64,000 nt of DNA. Source: Melieria omissa. Taxonomy: Eukaryota; Arthropoda; Insecta; Diptera; Ulidiidae. Below, piece after piece: positions 54,656 through 64,000 of this stretch. A program made the translations under genes and the position numbers. Position 1 is the stretch's first letter, and the number at the start of each line of letters is the position of its first letter. The DNA is taken from positions 30,767,798 through 30,831,797 of the forward strand of contig OZ020267.1 of assembly GCA_963971225.1 (NCBI GenBank), read 5' to 3'. The notes beneath the pieces are model-generated. The model ran no database searches. It had not been told where the DNA came from and saw only the letters and a list, made by a program, of their open reading frames with translations.

Positions 54656-55714
54656 GTCCAGTCTCAATCACATCAAAAGATCATAACATCGTCTTCAACT
54701 TGATTGATTTTCAACTACCATGTCGAACATCTCTTTCAACAGAGCTTAATAGTTCATACGTGAGACATGGCCAAGCCAAATATTCATTGTGCTACGTCCA
54801 TGTTTTAAACGATTCATTCTGCGTATTGTTAGTTCGTATTCGATAGTTGTCGTCCATATAAACTGGGCCAAAGTTTGTGCGAAGCAGCTTTCTATCGAAC
54901 ACCACAAGAGCCGCCTTGTCGTTTCGCAACATGATTTCGCGCCATAAACCAGGAGTCCTATAGAGTACAAGTTTTGTGGGTCGAAAGAGGTCTCTGATAC
55001 TTCATTTGTTACTGAGATAGTAGTAGCAACTGTAGGCAAGAGTAACCCTTTGCTTTATCTTCAGACCGACATCATTTTTGCTGTTTATGAGAACAACTTC
55101 AACTCGACTTGTTTTTTTGGACATTTGACTATAGTCGCCTAGCTAAATGTTACAGTAGCTTTTAAAGTGCCCTTTCTTCGACTTAAATAGATTAGGTTAA
55201 GTAAAGTAATTGCTGCATTGGACACGTTTGTACTTGAAAGCCTTGGTGGTCCTTTGTACATTAGTTCATTCACCTCCTTGAATCAGGGTTTCCTGATGCT
55301 TTAAGTGCTCAATAGTTGCTGCAGTCATTTCTGTTTCTTCATAAAGTTGACATGTCTTTGCGGGTGTTTTGGTTAACATGAAATGAAGAGAACACGTCCA
55401 CTTTTTTAGAAGATCAAAGAAAAGTCCTAATAACATTTTTAGTTTTTTATTTAAAAATACATATTTTGCATCTTTATTTTTTTATTTTTTTTACTTACTT
55501 TGTACATAACAGCAACAACAGTTTTGCGTCAAACAGACGAATGGTTCTACAAACGGTCTTTCTTTCTCAAATTTGTTTTACTGGATATTTCAGGTAGTTA
55601 AAGAAGACCGTCACCAGTCCAAAATACACTAATTTTATAAGTTCTGATAATCTGAAAGTCAAGTTCCACTGCAGTTTTGAACTACAAGAGCCATTTCAAT
55701 AAGGTTATCCAGTA
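54656..55714. other. No gene seen
   Basis: Apparently single-copy DNA. TATTTCAGGTAGTT at about 55577 resembles a splice pair but has a poor 5' site. Confidence 0.4.
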
Positions 55715-56200
55715 TACAGTCGAGTCCGCCTAACTGCAAGTTCAGTTTTGCTGTCTCTTAGTTGCAGTTTACCGGTGTTTTTAGTTAAGTGAACTCAGGT
55801 TAAGTGAAATTTCTTTTAATTAAGCATACTTAAGGTGATTGATAAGAAAATATGGAAACCTTTAGTCCACTCCGGAATGTGCGAGAACGATCTGCGCGAT
55901 GGCCGGACAGGTATAAAAGGCAGCCGGGTGCGTCGCAGCGAGTCAGTCTGATTTTGACTAGTGAAGGTGCCACACGGAGTAATCAAGCAAATAATTAAGT
56001 GTAAAGGCAGTGAAGTGTGAAATAAAGTGATAGTTGGTTTTTATTGACAGCGTTTGGATAACTAAAGTTGTTTTATTTTCAAATTGCACAATCCAGTGAT
56101 ACGTAACAGCCCACTAGAACTAGTATTCGTAACAATACCAATTACAATGGCTTATATATCAGTTACGCGACTTTACTTGACTTAATCGGTTTCGACTGTA
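55715..56200. mobile_element. pogo/Tc1-like MITE (TA target) with LTR insertion
   Basis: The ends TACAGTCGAGTCCGCCTAAC and, inverted, TACAGTCGAAACCGATTAAG agree at most positions and carry TA on both sides. CAGT ends with a TA target suggest the pogo/Tigger branch. Without the LTR the element is about 200 bp and non-coding. Confidence 0.6.
55851..56133 (+). mobile_element. 5'-truncated solo LTR, Ty3/gypsy-like (copy 4)
   Basis: Starts inside U3 (GGAAACCTTTAGTCCACTCC) and keeps TATAAAAG (55912-55919), the initiator TCAGT (55943-55947, A 33 bases from TATA), AATAAAG near 56023 and the ATTCGTAACA end at 56133. It lies inside the pogo-like MITE. The TGT start and the tandem U3 units are missing. 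Confidence 0.8.
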
Positions 56201-56215
56201 TTGTACACCTATTAC

Positions 56216-56398
56216 TAGTGTCCGACCGAATATTTGTTTTCGGCTTCGGTATTTGGCTTATTCGGCCAATTTAAAATCTTCTGCTTCGGCTCCGGCCTTC
56301 GACCAAAATAGCCGAATGTACTCGGCCTCGGCCGAATATTTTAGTTATGCCGAATTCTGCTTCGGTTTCGGCCAAAACTACACCTTCGTCGGACACTA
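56216..56398. mobile_element. hAT-type MITE with TTCGG-rich interior, short copy
   Basis: The ends TAGTGTCCGACCGAATATT and, inverted, TAGTGTCCGACG. The whole 183-bp body is built of TTCGGC/GGCCGAA motifs. No target duplication is visible, unlike its relative at 56527. Confidence 0.65.
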
Positions 56399-56526
56399 CA
56401 AATTTATTTATTTATTTATTTATTTCTATTTTTCGTCTACAGAGGTTCTTACAGACTACTAGATCAATTAAATACTTTAAATAAATTCAATTTGAAGTTA
56501 TATTCAAATTGCAAAAGAGTTACAAC
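56399..56526. other. Short spacer with TTTA microsatellite
   Basis: TTTATTTATTTATTTATTTA at about 56402-56426. No gene. Confidence 0.4.
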
Positions 56527-56974
56527 TAGTGTCCGACCGAACATTCGGTTTCGGTTTCGGCCCAAATAAGTGCCAAAAAAATGACTGAACGGCCGAAACC
56601 GAAACTTTCTTGAATATTTTTTATAGTGAAAGGATGAGAAGGAAAAATGAAATGCCATCAATGTAAATAAACTTACTTTTTTAGAATATAATATTAAATT
56701 AGTTAATTTGGAACATTAGCGAAAAAGGTACGAAAGGGTGATTTTTTTCTGTATATGTTTTTAAAAAATGAATGGTTTTTACTAAAAAGTTTTTATTTAT
56801 TTATGTTATGTTTGCTCTTTGTTTATCTAAAGTAAAATTCGTTGGTGGAAAAATTGTGATTTTGATGCTTGATGTGGTGATTTTCATTTCAACTAGAAAG
56901 TTTCGGATTCGGCCGAATATAAAAAAACCCGAAATTCGATTTCGGCCCAAAAAAGTGGTTTCGGTCGGACATTA
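56527..56974. mobile_element. hAT-type element, 448 bp, perfect target duplication
   Basis: The ends TAGTGTCCGACCGAACATT and, inverted, TAATGTCCGACCGAAACC are flanked by identical 8-bp duplications GTTACAAC (56519-56526 and 56975-56982). TTCGGTTTCGG-type arrays lie inside both ends; the middle is AT-rich and non-coding. Confidence 0.9.
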
Positions 56975-57099
56975 GTTACAACTAAAAAATTGCAAATCTT
57001 CTGAAGAGATAAAAGAAGTGTACACTGAATTAATTTATGGAAAAAAGGCGATTTTGGGAAATCTTTAGTGGTGACTCTTTTGTGTTTAGTGACCAACTT

Positions 57100-57255
57100 C
57101 TTCGACAGTCTGAGGGATTAAGCCGATAGGACTATTTACAGTTTACTAGGCTTCGTGAGAAGCTCAAACTAGTTCAATTAGTGAGCAATGAGCCTTCATT
57201 GTCCAAGTGGGCTTCGCTTTGGGGCAGCCACTCCTACCTTCTACCTACCTAACAT
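57100..57255 (+). mobile_element. Non-LTR retrotransposon 3' end
   Basis: AAGTGGGCTTCGC, GGGGCAGCCACTCCTACC and TTCTACCTACCTAACATATG follow the family 3' order. 5'-truncated. Confidence 0.5.
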
Positions 57256-60200
57256 ATGTAATGTCAAATAAGTTCAAAACCAACAAAAAATAAATGTGAG
57301 AAATGTAAAAGAAACCTCAAACCATCGTTGTGGTCAGGTTTTCGACTTTATAAAAAAACAATGTATTTTTGGCATTTCTGGCAAATTGCCAAACAGGTTC
57401 GTGGCAAACTCAAAATTGCCCCTTCAGCTTCTTTGTCCCTACACGCAAAAGTGCAAACATTAAACAATTAATTTATCCTGGACGCCCATTTCAGGCTCTA
57501 CAAACACGCATCGGGTATGTTTGCACAGCAATGGCCAAAAAAAATTGTAAAAATTGCTATGATATGCCATACTTGAAAAAAAACATGTTCATCACCTGAA
57601 ATGAATTGTGTATTTATTGTAATTTGCTGCCCATAAACAATTCCCACTCGGTGCCAAGGCCAACTGGCAGCCGGGCACAAGGACTGCGCTCAGTGTGTCT
57701 GCAAAAATGTCCGAGCCAGCTAGTAAAACGCCACAATTTATGACGACTCAATTCGACAACAAATTACGCGCTGGCCGACCGATCGACCGACCGGCCTAAC
57801 CTCTCGCACTAATTGTCAGAGAGACGGCGCACCGGTTGCATTGTGTGCTACGCGACAGACACATGCATCATGCGTCGTCCGGTGACATAATGATAATGAA
57901 GTGCATTATTTATGCGACAAGATGCGCCGCTGCTGCGCATTGACGACGTGCGCGAGCAAAGGTGAACGCAGTTTAAATGTTGCGCTGACAAATGTTGCGC
58001 ATGTTTACAAGTCAGCGCAGACAGGTGCGCAGCCGCTGATGCTGCAGCGGGGCTAAAGCACAGGTGCGGCACGCGACCTATGCACTGTTTGCGGAAATTT
58101 TCGTTAGCTCTTTCTGGCCCAAACGAAACAGCGGAAATGGCTCATTCAATAATTGTCAGCACTATAAATGGCGTCGGCCTTCCGCTGTCGCTCGAATTGC
58201 GCATTGATTGCCACCGAATGCTATGTAAATAATGCCAATGCTAACAGCCAACGGTAATGTGGCAGCGATTAATTATCATTTTCATTGCCAGCAGCTGTCA
58301 CTGTCTTTGCCACTGCCGCGGTGTGAGTGCCACCGTCGTCAGTGCGGCCATGGCCATGGTCACGGCCGTGCTGACGTCGGCGTTCAACTCGACACAGGCA
58401 GCACAACACACGTAATGGCAGCGACAGCCGTGGCTTTGGCTTCGCCTTTGGCCATGCACAATGACTACTGCGAAATTCGCCAAAAGGATTTTAATTTGCT
58501 CATTTGTCAAGGAAGCCGGGGAAGGAGGGAAAAGAATAATGTTAATGTGCGTGCTGACGCTGAATTTATTTGCCGCCGAAGACGTTTGCTTTTAATTTAC
58601 TCGAGGAAATGATGTTGCTGCTGCTGCCGTCTTGGCCACTGACGCTAATTTGCATTATGGGCTCTTGCGTCTGGCCAAACGGCAAAATTTCGCGCTGCTC
58701 AGTGGCGATGATTAGCACTTCGCAATAATCCATCGAGCAACTGTTGTTGCTGTGCATGTTGTCGTCGCACCGTTGGCAATTGGCAACAACGTTCACTCTT
58801 CGCCCAGAGGCCACAAACCACAGTCGCAGTTACAGCAAAACCGCCAACAACAAACCATCAACAAAGTGAAATTAACGCAACGCACCGAACATTCATTTAA
58901 ATGCGAGCAGTCGTTTGTTGTTGCTGTGGTTTACTGTGCGGCGCCCAGCGCAGGAATACGAAATCGCACACGCACAACAAAAGTGACACAACTCAAAATT
59001 GTTGATTTTTCAGGAAACGCAAAAAACAGTTTTTGAGTCAAATAAACATTTTTTTTAAATAACAAATAGACCGTTCAGTAGAAAATCCTTACAGACTATG
59101 CTTTATGATAAGTTGCAAGTATTTGTTTTTTTATTTTACACTAGAAAATATAAAATTTTGAGTTGTGACTGTTTTGATGATATTTGAATTCAATAATTAC
59201 CGAATTATTTCAAGTTATGCCACTTTTTCTGAATTTATTAACTACAAATGACAGTTAAAAAGTTGAAAGAAAAATTTTGAAAATTCATAATTAATTTAAA
59301 TAATTAAAAATATAAACAAAAATTTTCAGAATTTTGTTTAAAATTAACTTTAACAAACATTTATTTCGCCAAAAGTGACACAATATGAGTTAGGACTCTT
59401 TTGCATTGAGCTGCAGCGATCAAATTGCATCAAACTTCTGACATGAAGAGAGACATAACTGTATTTTTGTAACAGTTAACAACAACAAAATATACTGAGC
59501 TTTTGCTGATTGTTAGATTGATGCATTGTGCACAGTATTAACACATAAACCCGAAAATGAAAAAAAATTTTGAGTTGTGTCACTTTTGCAGTGCGTGTGC
59601 GAAATGAATTTTGCTCGGCCAGCATGGAGCACACAGCAACCACAACAAAAACAACACCTTATGCTGTACAGTTGTTGTGCGCATTCTGCATTTCCTTTAG
59701 TTTATTGATTTATTGTTTATTTTGTAGTTGTGTTCGTAATGTTAATGTTGCTGCTGCGGCCATGAATCACCACAACATTGACAGACATTTTCGTATGGTT
59801 TGACAGCTGCAAAATGCAAACACACATCCGCACGCACTACTGCGTTAAATGCAAGAACAACAGCAACAAAAACAACAAACCAACCAACCACATTTACCAC
59901 CGTTCAATTAGCGGCACATAATAATATTTAACAACAACAACGACGACCATAACTATAAACTATGTTGCAGCAGCAGTTTAGTGCAGCCTGCAACAATGTT
60001 GCTGCCCAATGCGCAACACTAGCGGACACAGCGACTTGACACACACACACACAGTTGGCACATTTCGACTTTTACCGTACAGCGCGCAATAACAAAGCCA
60101 TCGGCACGTCTTTGGGTGCGCTACTGCCACCTGGGCGGGCGACCACTGCCGACTTTGTTCGCCCACCGTACTCGCTGCATTCAAATGGCAAAATTCAAAA

Positions 60201-60454
60201 ATGAGAACAACGCGCAACATTTTGATCGTAAAACTGTCAATTATGGCTTAGCTGTCAGCCGGCACATGGCCACTCATTAATGTGTCCATTAACAATAAAT
60301 ATTCGGGACAAATGCTAGGAGGAGTCTTTGCTTCAATGCAAGTTAGAAATGCAAATGTTTTCTGGGTAATTTTAAGGTTATTTTTGGAAGTTATGTTTCA
60401 TTAAACCATTAATTCATAAATAGATAAGGTTAAGTTACAGAATAGGTGTAAGCA
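57256..60454. other. Single-copy island, longest TE-free stretch; no gene assigned
   Basis: GC-richer at 57.6-58.9 kb and CAA-rich at 58.8-58.9 and 59.85-59.95 kb. Frames up to 126 codons overlap on both strands and show no domain. The absence of TE ends over about 3 kb, in a window otherwise full of them, suggests constraint or recent DNA loss (inference). Confidence 0.4.
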
Positions 60455-61650
60455 AGATGCACTTCCACTCGAAGACCCTGTTCTGTCCATTACAAATCCC
60501 TTCATTCAGGATCCGGTGCTTCATACGGAAGATCGAAGAACCTGGATTCAAGAGTGCTGAGCTGTCCCCTGTAGATTCAGACGAAATCCAAAAGTGCCGA
60601 GCTGTTCTCTGAAGATTCTGGCGAAATCTTTTTTGAACCATTCAGTGTTAATTGTGTATCTTAGAAGTCTGGGCGTCAACTATTTTCACGAGTCCAACGA
60701 AAAACCTGTCCCCATGAGTGCGGAGCTGTCTCCGTAGATTCAGACGAAATCTTTTCTGAACCATTTGGTCTTGGCGGAAAATTGGATCAGTAATCCGTGC
60801 ATTAGCTATTTCCACGAGTACATCAAGGAAACGGGTTCCAAAAGTGCGGAGCTGTCCCCTGTAGATTTAGACGAAGTCTTTTCTGAACCATTTGGTCTTA
60901 ACGAGAAAATTGCATGGATCAGTAATCTGTGCATTAGCTTTTTTCCCGAGCCCATCGAAGAACCTGAGCGGAGCTGTCTCCTTTAGACCCAGACAGCATC
61001 TTTTTTGAACTATTTAGCCTTGATCAGAAAATTGTGTATCTAAATCATCTGTGCATCAATTATTTTCACGAGTTTAGGTTTCAACAGTGCGAAGCTGTCC
61101 CCAATAGATCAAGATGAAATATTTTGTGAACCATTTGGTCTTGACTGTCCTGATCCATACAGATCACGGGTTAGCTGCATTTGATTCGCGTGGTTCTCAT
61201 CCTTGGAAAGAATTGGGGAGCAAAAAACATGGGCCAATTATTTAGATTTGCCAAAAAGTTCTTAAAAAACAACATATAGGTCTGGAACTCTAGAATCTTG
61301 GTACCACTATGGACCAATACTTGGCCTATGTGAGACCCCTTGGGTCAGCCAACCTAACCTAACCTTGGTCTTGACGAGGAAATAGTGTATCTCAGTAATC
61401 TGTGAATTATGTCTTTCTACGAGTCCATCGAAGAACCTGGTCCCAAGAGTGCGGAGCTGTGCCCGGTAGACCTAGACGAAATCTTTTGTGAACCATTTGG
61501 TCTTGGCGAGGAAATTGCGTCGGTCCCTAATCTGTGTATCAGTTATTTGAGGGAGTCCAGCGAGGGAACGGTAAGTTGTGTATCTCAGTAATCGGTGCAT
61601 GAGCTATTTTTCCGAGACCATCATGGAATCTGGCCCCAAGAAAGCGGAGC
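60455..61650 (+). repeat. Decayed tandem array of protein-like units, ~126-132 bp
   Basis: GTGCGGAGCTGTCCCC, GTAGATTTAGACGAAATCTT, GAACCATTTGGTCTTG and CTGTGCATTAGCTATTTTC repeat in order. The CGGAGCTGT core lies near 60721, 60847, 60969, 61090 and 61452, with older copies near 60557 and 60597. Units close to a multiple of three encode AELSPVDLDEVFSEPFGL-like and NLCISYF-like peptides, two in a row at 60765-60960. Stops and indels interrupt the rest. A non-LTR fragment is inserted at 61146-61364. This may be a degenerate coding repeat or a minisatellite that happens to be open; no known protein is recognised. Confidence 0.75.
61146..61364 (+). mobile_element. 5'-truncated non-LTR insertion with 11-bp target duplication
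   Basis: 219 bases are flanked by identical TTGGTCTTGAC (61135-61145 and 61365-61375). The 3' end is CAGCCAACCTAACCTAACC, which proves that the TAACC-type tail is the 3' terminus of these elements. GGCCTATGTGAGACCCC is its 3' untranslated signature. Confidence 0.92.
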
Positions 61651-62017
61651 TATCGCATCTCCTTATCTCCGCAGCTTCTGCATTAATCCCTCGGTCTCTA
61701 GTCACTTTTTGTATAACTAATGCATTAATAGGTTTAAGCAAAAATTTGTTAAATAATTAAGCTCACTTTTTGTCTTATTTAAGTGTACGAAGTCATCCTG
61801 GAAAGCCAAGAAAAGCAATATTGAAGGACAGTGGTCCCTACAGTGGCTTTTCGTTGACAAATTTTGGATTTGAAATGGGAGGGACTCAAAAATTGTATAC
61901 GGAACCCAAATAAAATGAAACCTGGTGAGCGAGATTGATCACCTAAATAGCAAATTTTTCCAAAACCCTTCAAAAACGTTATAGATTCTTAGGCGGAAGC
62001 TCTGGGAACGGTGCAAT
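61651..62017. other. No gene; possible MITE remnant
   Basis: CAGTGGCTTTTCG at 61841 and GTATACGGAACCCAAATAAA resemble the CAGTGGCG MITE family, but no right end was found. Confidence 0.35.
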
Positions 62018-62165
62018 AAATTCTTTATTTTATAGAGAGAAGTATTAAAAATGTTTAATAATAAATTAATAAACTTAGAAGTACAAACTTCGAGGATATG
62101 AAATCGTACATATTAGTCCTTTCGACATTTTAGTCCTTCAGATGGGGCAATAAACAACAAAAAAC
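62018..62165 (+). repeat. Dispersed repeat, left part (compare 13845-14120)
   Basis: TTTATTTTATAGAGAGAAGTATTAAAAATG is echoed on the other side of the non-LTR element at 63237-63265 in diverged form, and CTTTCGACATTTTAGTCCTTC at 63297 as GTCCTTCTGACAT. Either a pre-existing tandem pair or a large duplication around the insertion. Confidence 0.4.
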
Positions 62166-63229
62166 ATAAGGTTAGGTTAGGTAGGGAGGGAAGGGTGTGT
62201 GCGGCAGGACCGCACTTCCACTCGGAGGCCAGAATGACCCATTGTGAATTCCTTTTTATGGTGTTCAGGAGCTAACCAATAGTCTCAATCAAGGGGAAAC
62301 CAGTTCGACCTCTTAATGAAGGAGAGCAGATTCGAGATTTCGATTTTCGCCGCGCAAGCCAGGTCTGTAAGGAACCTTGACCCCAAAGTGCGGAGTCGGC
62401 GTTCCTGCAGGGCCGGGCAGTGGCACAGTGTTGTATCGTTTCTACTTCTTCATCTCCACAGCTACGACAGACATCACCGGACTAGAGGCGCCATTTGGTA
62501 GGCATAGATCCAGTAGCGCAGTGTCCGGTGATGACTCCAACGAGATGCCGAATGGAGGTACGACTCAGGGACAGTACGAACCGTGTTTTCGTCAAGGATA
62601 GGGAGGGCCACAGTGTCCGGCAGATGCCGCAATCGGTCCTGGTACGCCATGACGACTCAATTTCCTTTTTGGTCAACCTCTCAATATACATGTACAGGGC
62701 AGATATCGGAGGAGACACAGAGGTATCCACTTCGGTGGCAGACAAGGCGACCCCCTTTTTTGCCATCTCGTCCGCTGCTTCGTTCCCTGCCACCCCTGAG
62801 TGGCCCGGAACCCAACAGAGAGTGACCTGGTGGTGCCCAATGCCTTGAAGTGCGGTTTGATTTCACAACAACTGATTCCAGCGCTTTAAGTGCTGCCTGA
62901 CTATCCACGAAAATTGTGACATTTGTGGGTGGTAGCCCACTGCCACGGATAAGTTCGGCAGCCTGACAAATTGCATAGATCTCTGCTTGGAAAATACTGC
63001 AGAGGTCCGGCAGTCTGAATGACATGTGGGGCTGCAGTACATCGGAGTAGAGACCAGCTCCAGTACCTTCCTCCATTTTGGAGCCATCGGTGAAAACGGT
63101 GATGGAGGCGTCTCTCTTCGCACCTGTCAGCTCCCATTCCTCCCTTGTGGGATATGAGGCTAGTGCGCGCGTGTCAAAATCCAGGTATGGGATCAGATAG
63201 TCCGTGCAGGAAACCAAAGATGCAAACAA
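62166..63229 (-). pseudogene. I/R1-type non-LTR retrotransposon: RNase H, knuckle and 3' end
   Basis: The minus strand encodes an RNase H domain: ITVFTDGSKMEEGTGAGLYS (first Asp), IFQAEIYAICQAAELI (Glu), VTIFVDSQAALKALES (second Asp). After a frameshift near 62856 it continues GNEAADEMAKKG (last Asp region) and CGICRTLWPSLSLTKTRF. The reverse transcriptase is missing (5' truncation at about 63230). The 3' part has GCGGTCCTGCCGCACACACC and ends CTACCTAACCTAACCTTATG at about 62166. It nearly matches 30695-30872 over the last about 180 bases. The strongest reference copy of the family in the window. Confidence 0.9.
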
Positions 63230-63520
63230 TTTTTTGTTTTATAGGGAAAAGTATTAAAACTTTTGTATTCTAAACAACACAAGTTACATATTTGTCCTTC
63301 TGACATATTATTAAAAAAACAAACTAGTGGCAATTTTCAAGGAAATTTAAAGATAACATTTTAAAGGGACATTTTCAATACCTATTTCAGAGACAATTGT
63401 CTCTGTCTACTTGTCCTTGCACACCAAAAGTTATGATTTTTTAATTCGTTTTCCCTTCTCGTTTCTACATTGCACTAAATTTTTTTAATAGTTTTATTAT
63501 ATCTTCCTTTTATCTAATGC
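63230..63520 (+). repeat. Dispersed repeat, right part (compare 13845-14120)
   Basis: TTTTATAGGGAAAAGTATTA, CAAGGAAATTTAAAGATAAC, AAAGGGACATTTTCAATACC and a CTTGTCCTTGCACACCAAAA segment match 13855-14040 in order. Confidence 0.5.
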
Positions 63521-64000
63521 TACTTGACTTTGTTAAGACTTGTGAAAAAGAAGAAATTTTGTACCATTGAAACCCATAAACCAGTTGAATTATTGAGTCT
63601 TCGTGCTTTTTTTTTGTCCCAGAAGGAATAAACCATATAAATTGTCAATATTTTTAAAATGTGTATTCCATTGACTATTCTAATGAACAACTCATTTTCT
63701 CACATATTTGTATGCGATTCTAATTTCTTGCACGTTTTTACTTTATTGCTCAACTAATGAGTGCAATCTATCTAATAAAGTTACTCGTTACTTAAGTTGA
63801 GGCTGAGTGGTGTTAATTTGTGTATTTACAAAGATTAATGAGTTAATGCTGGGTGTAATTTTCTCATCAGCTTGCATTTTAAATATATGCGATAAGTGTT
63901 TGTTTGCTACGAACAAAAATGTACAACACTTGTAAATATCTAATCGAGGCGAACATGTGTTCATGTCGGACTGTGTGCGATAAATGCAGATAATATGCAA
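63521..64000. other. No gene seen
   Basis: AT-rich end of the window with no supportable feature. Confidence 0.4.

Noticed and set aside
55560..55595. TTTCAG|GTAGTT on the plus strand as a ratchet site
   Set aside because: GTAGTT is a poor 5' splice site.

Overview
The window looks like nuclear DNA from a higher fly (Brachycera; a tephritid-like fruit fly is my best guess from the transposon types, not proven). It is AT-rich and gene-poor, with CAA/TTG-rich single-copy islands, pentanucleotide arrays, insect-type core promoters and a dense population of decayed mobile elements. Most long open frames are antisense shadows, simple-sequence frames or chance.

Only one host gene is convincing: an intronless secreted serine protease homolog on the minus strand (9330-10133). 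It has a TATA box, an initiator and a poly(A) signal, and all three catalytic residues are replaced. A second, weaker candidate is a 96-codon minus-strand frame at 52415-52705 that may be an exon. On the plus strand two motifs (23289/23290 and 52895/52896) join a good 3' splice site directly to a 5' splice site, with a weaker third at 45529/45530. This is the layout of recursive (ratchet) splice sites in very long fly introns. The simplest reading, an inference, is that much of the window is one giant plus-strand intron filled with repeats, with the protease homolog nested inside it.

Layout: 1-9 kb holds a non-LTR-like repeat, a 973-bp inverted-repeat element, two solo LTRs and a dead Tc1/mariner-superfamily transposon. 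9.3-10.2 kb is the protease homolog. 10.6-12.9 kb has an 87-bp satellite-like array and an element with internal ~125-bp repeats. 13-21 kb is a nest of non-LTR 3' ends, a solo LTR, tRNA-like repeats and a piggyBac-type composite. 21-31.7 kb has tRNA-like tandem repeats, a solo LTR and several MITEs with clear target duplications. 31.7-39 kb is mostly single-copy DNA plus 89-bp and 90-bp arrays. 39-41 kb is a solo LTR abutting a dead mariner. 41-50 kb is mostly single copy. 50.4-51.4 kb is a hAT element inside a non-LTR gene remnant. 52-60 kb is mostly single copy with hAT and pogo-like MITEs. 60.4-63.5 kb has a decayed, formerly protein-like tandem array and an RNase H-bearing non-LTR fragment.

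All family calls come from motifs, terminal repeats and target duplications read by eye; no database search was possible.
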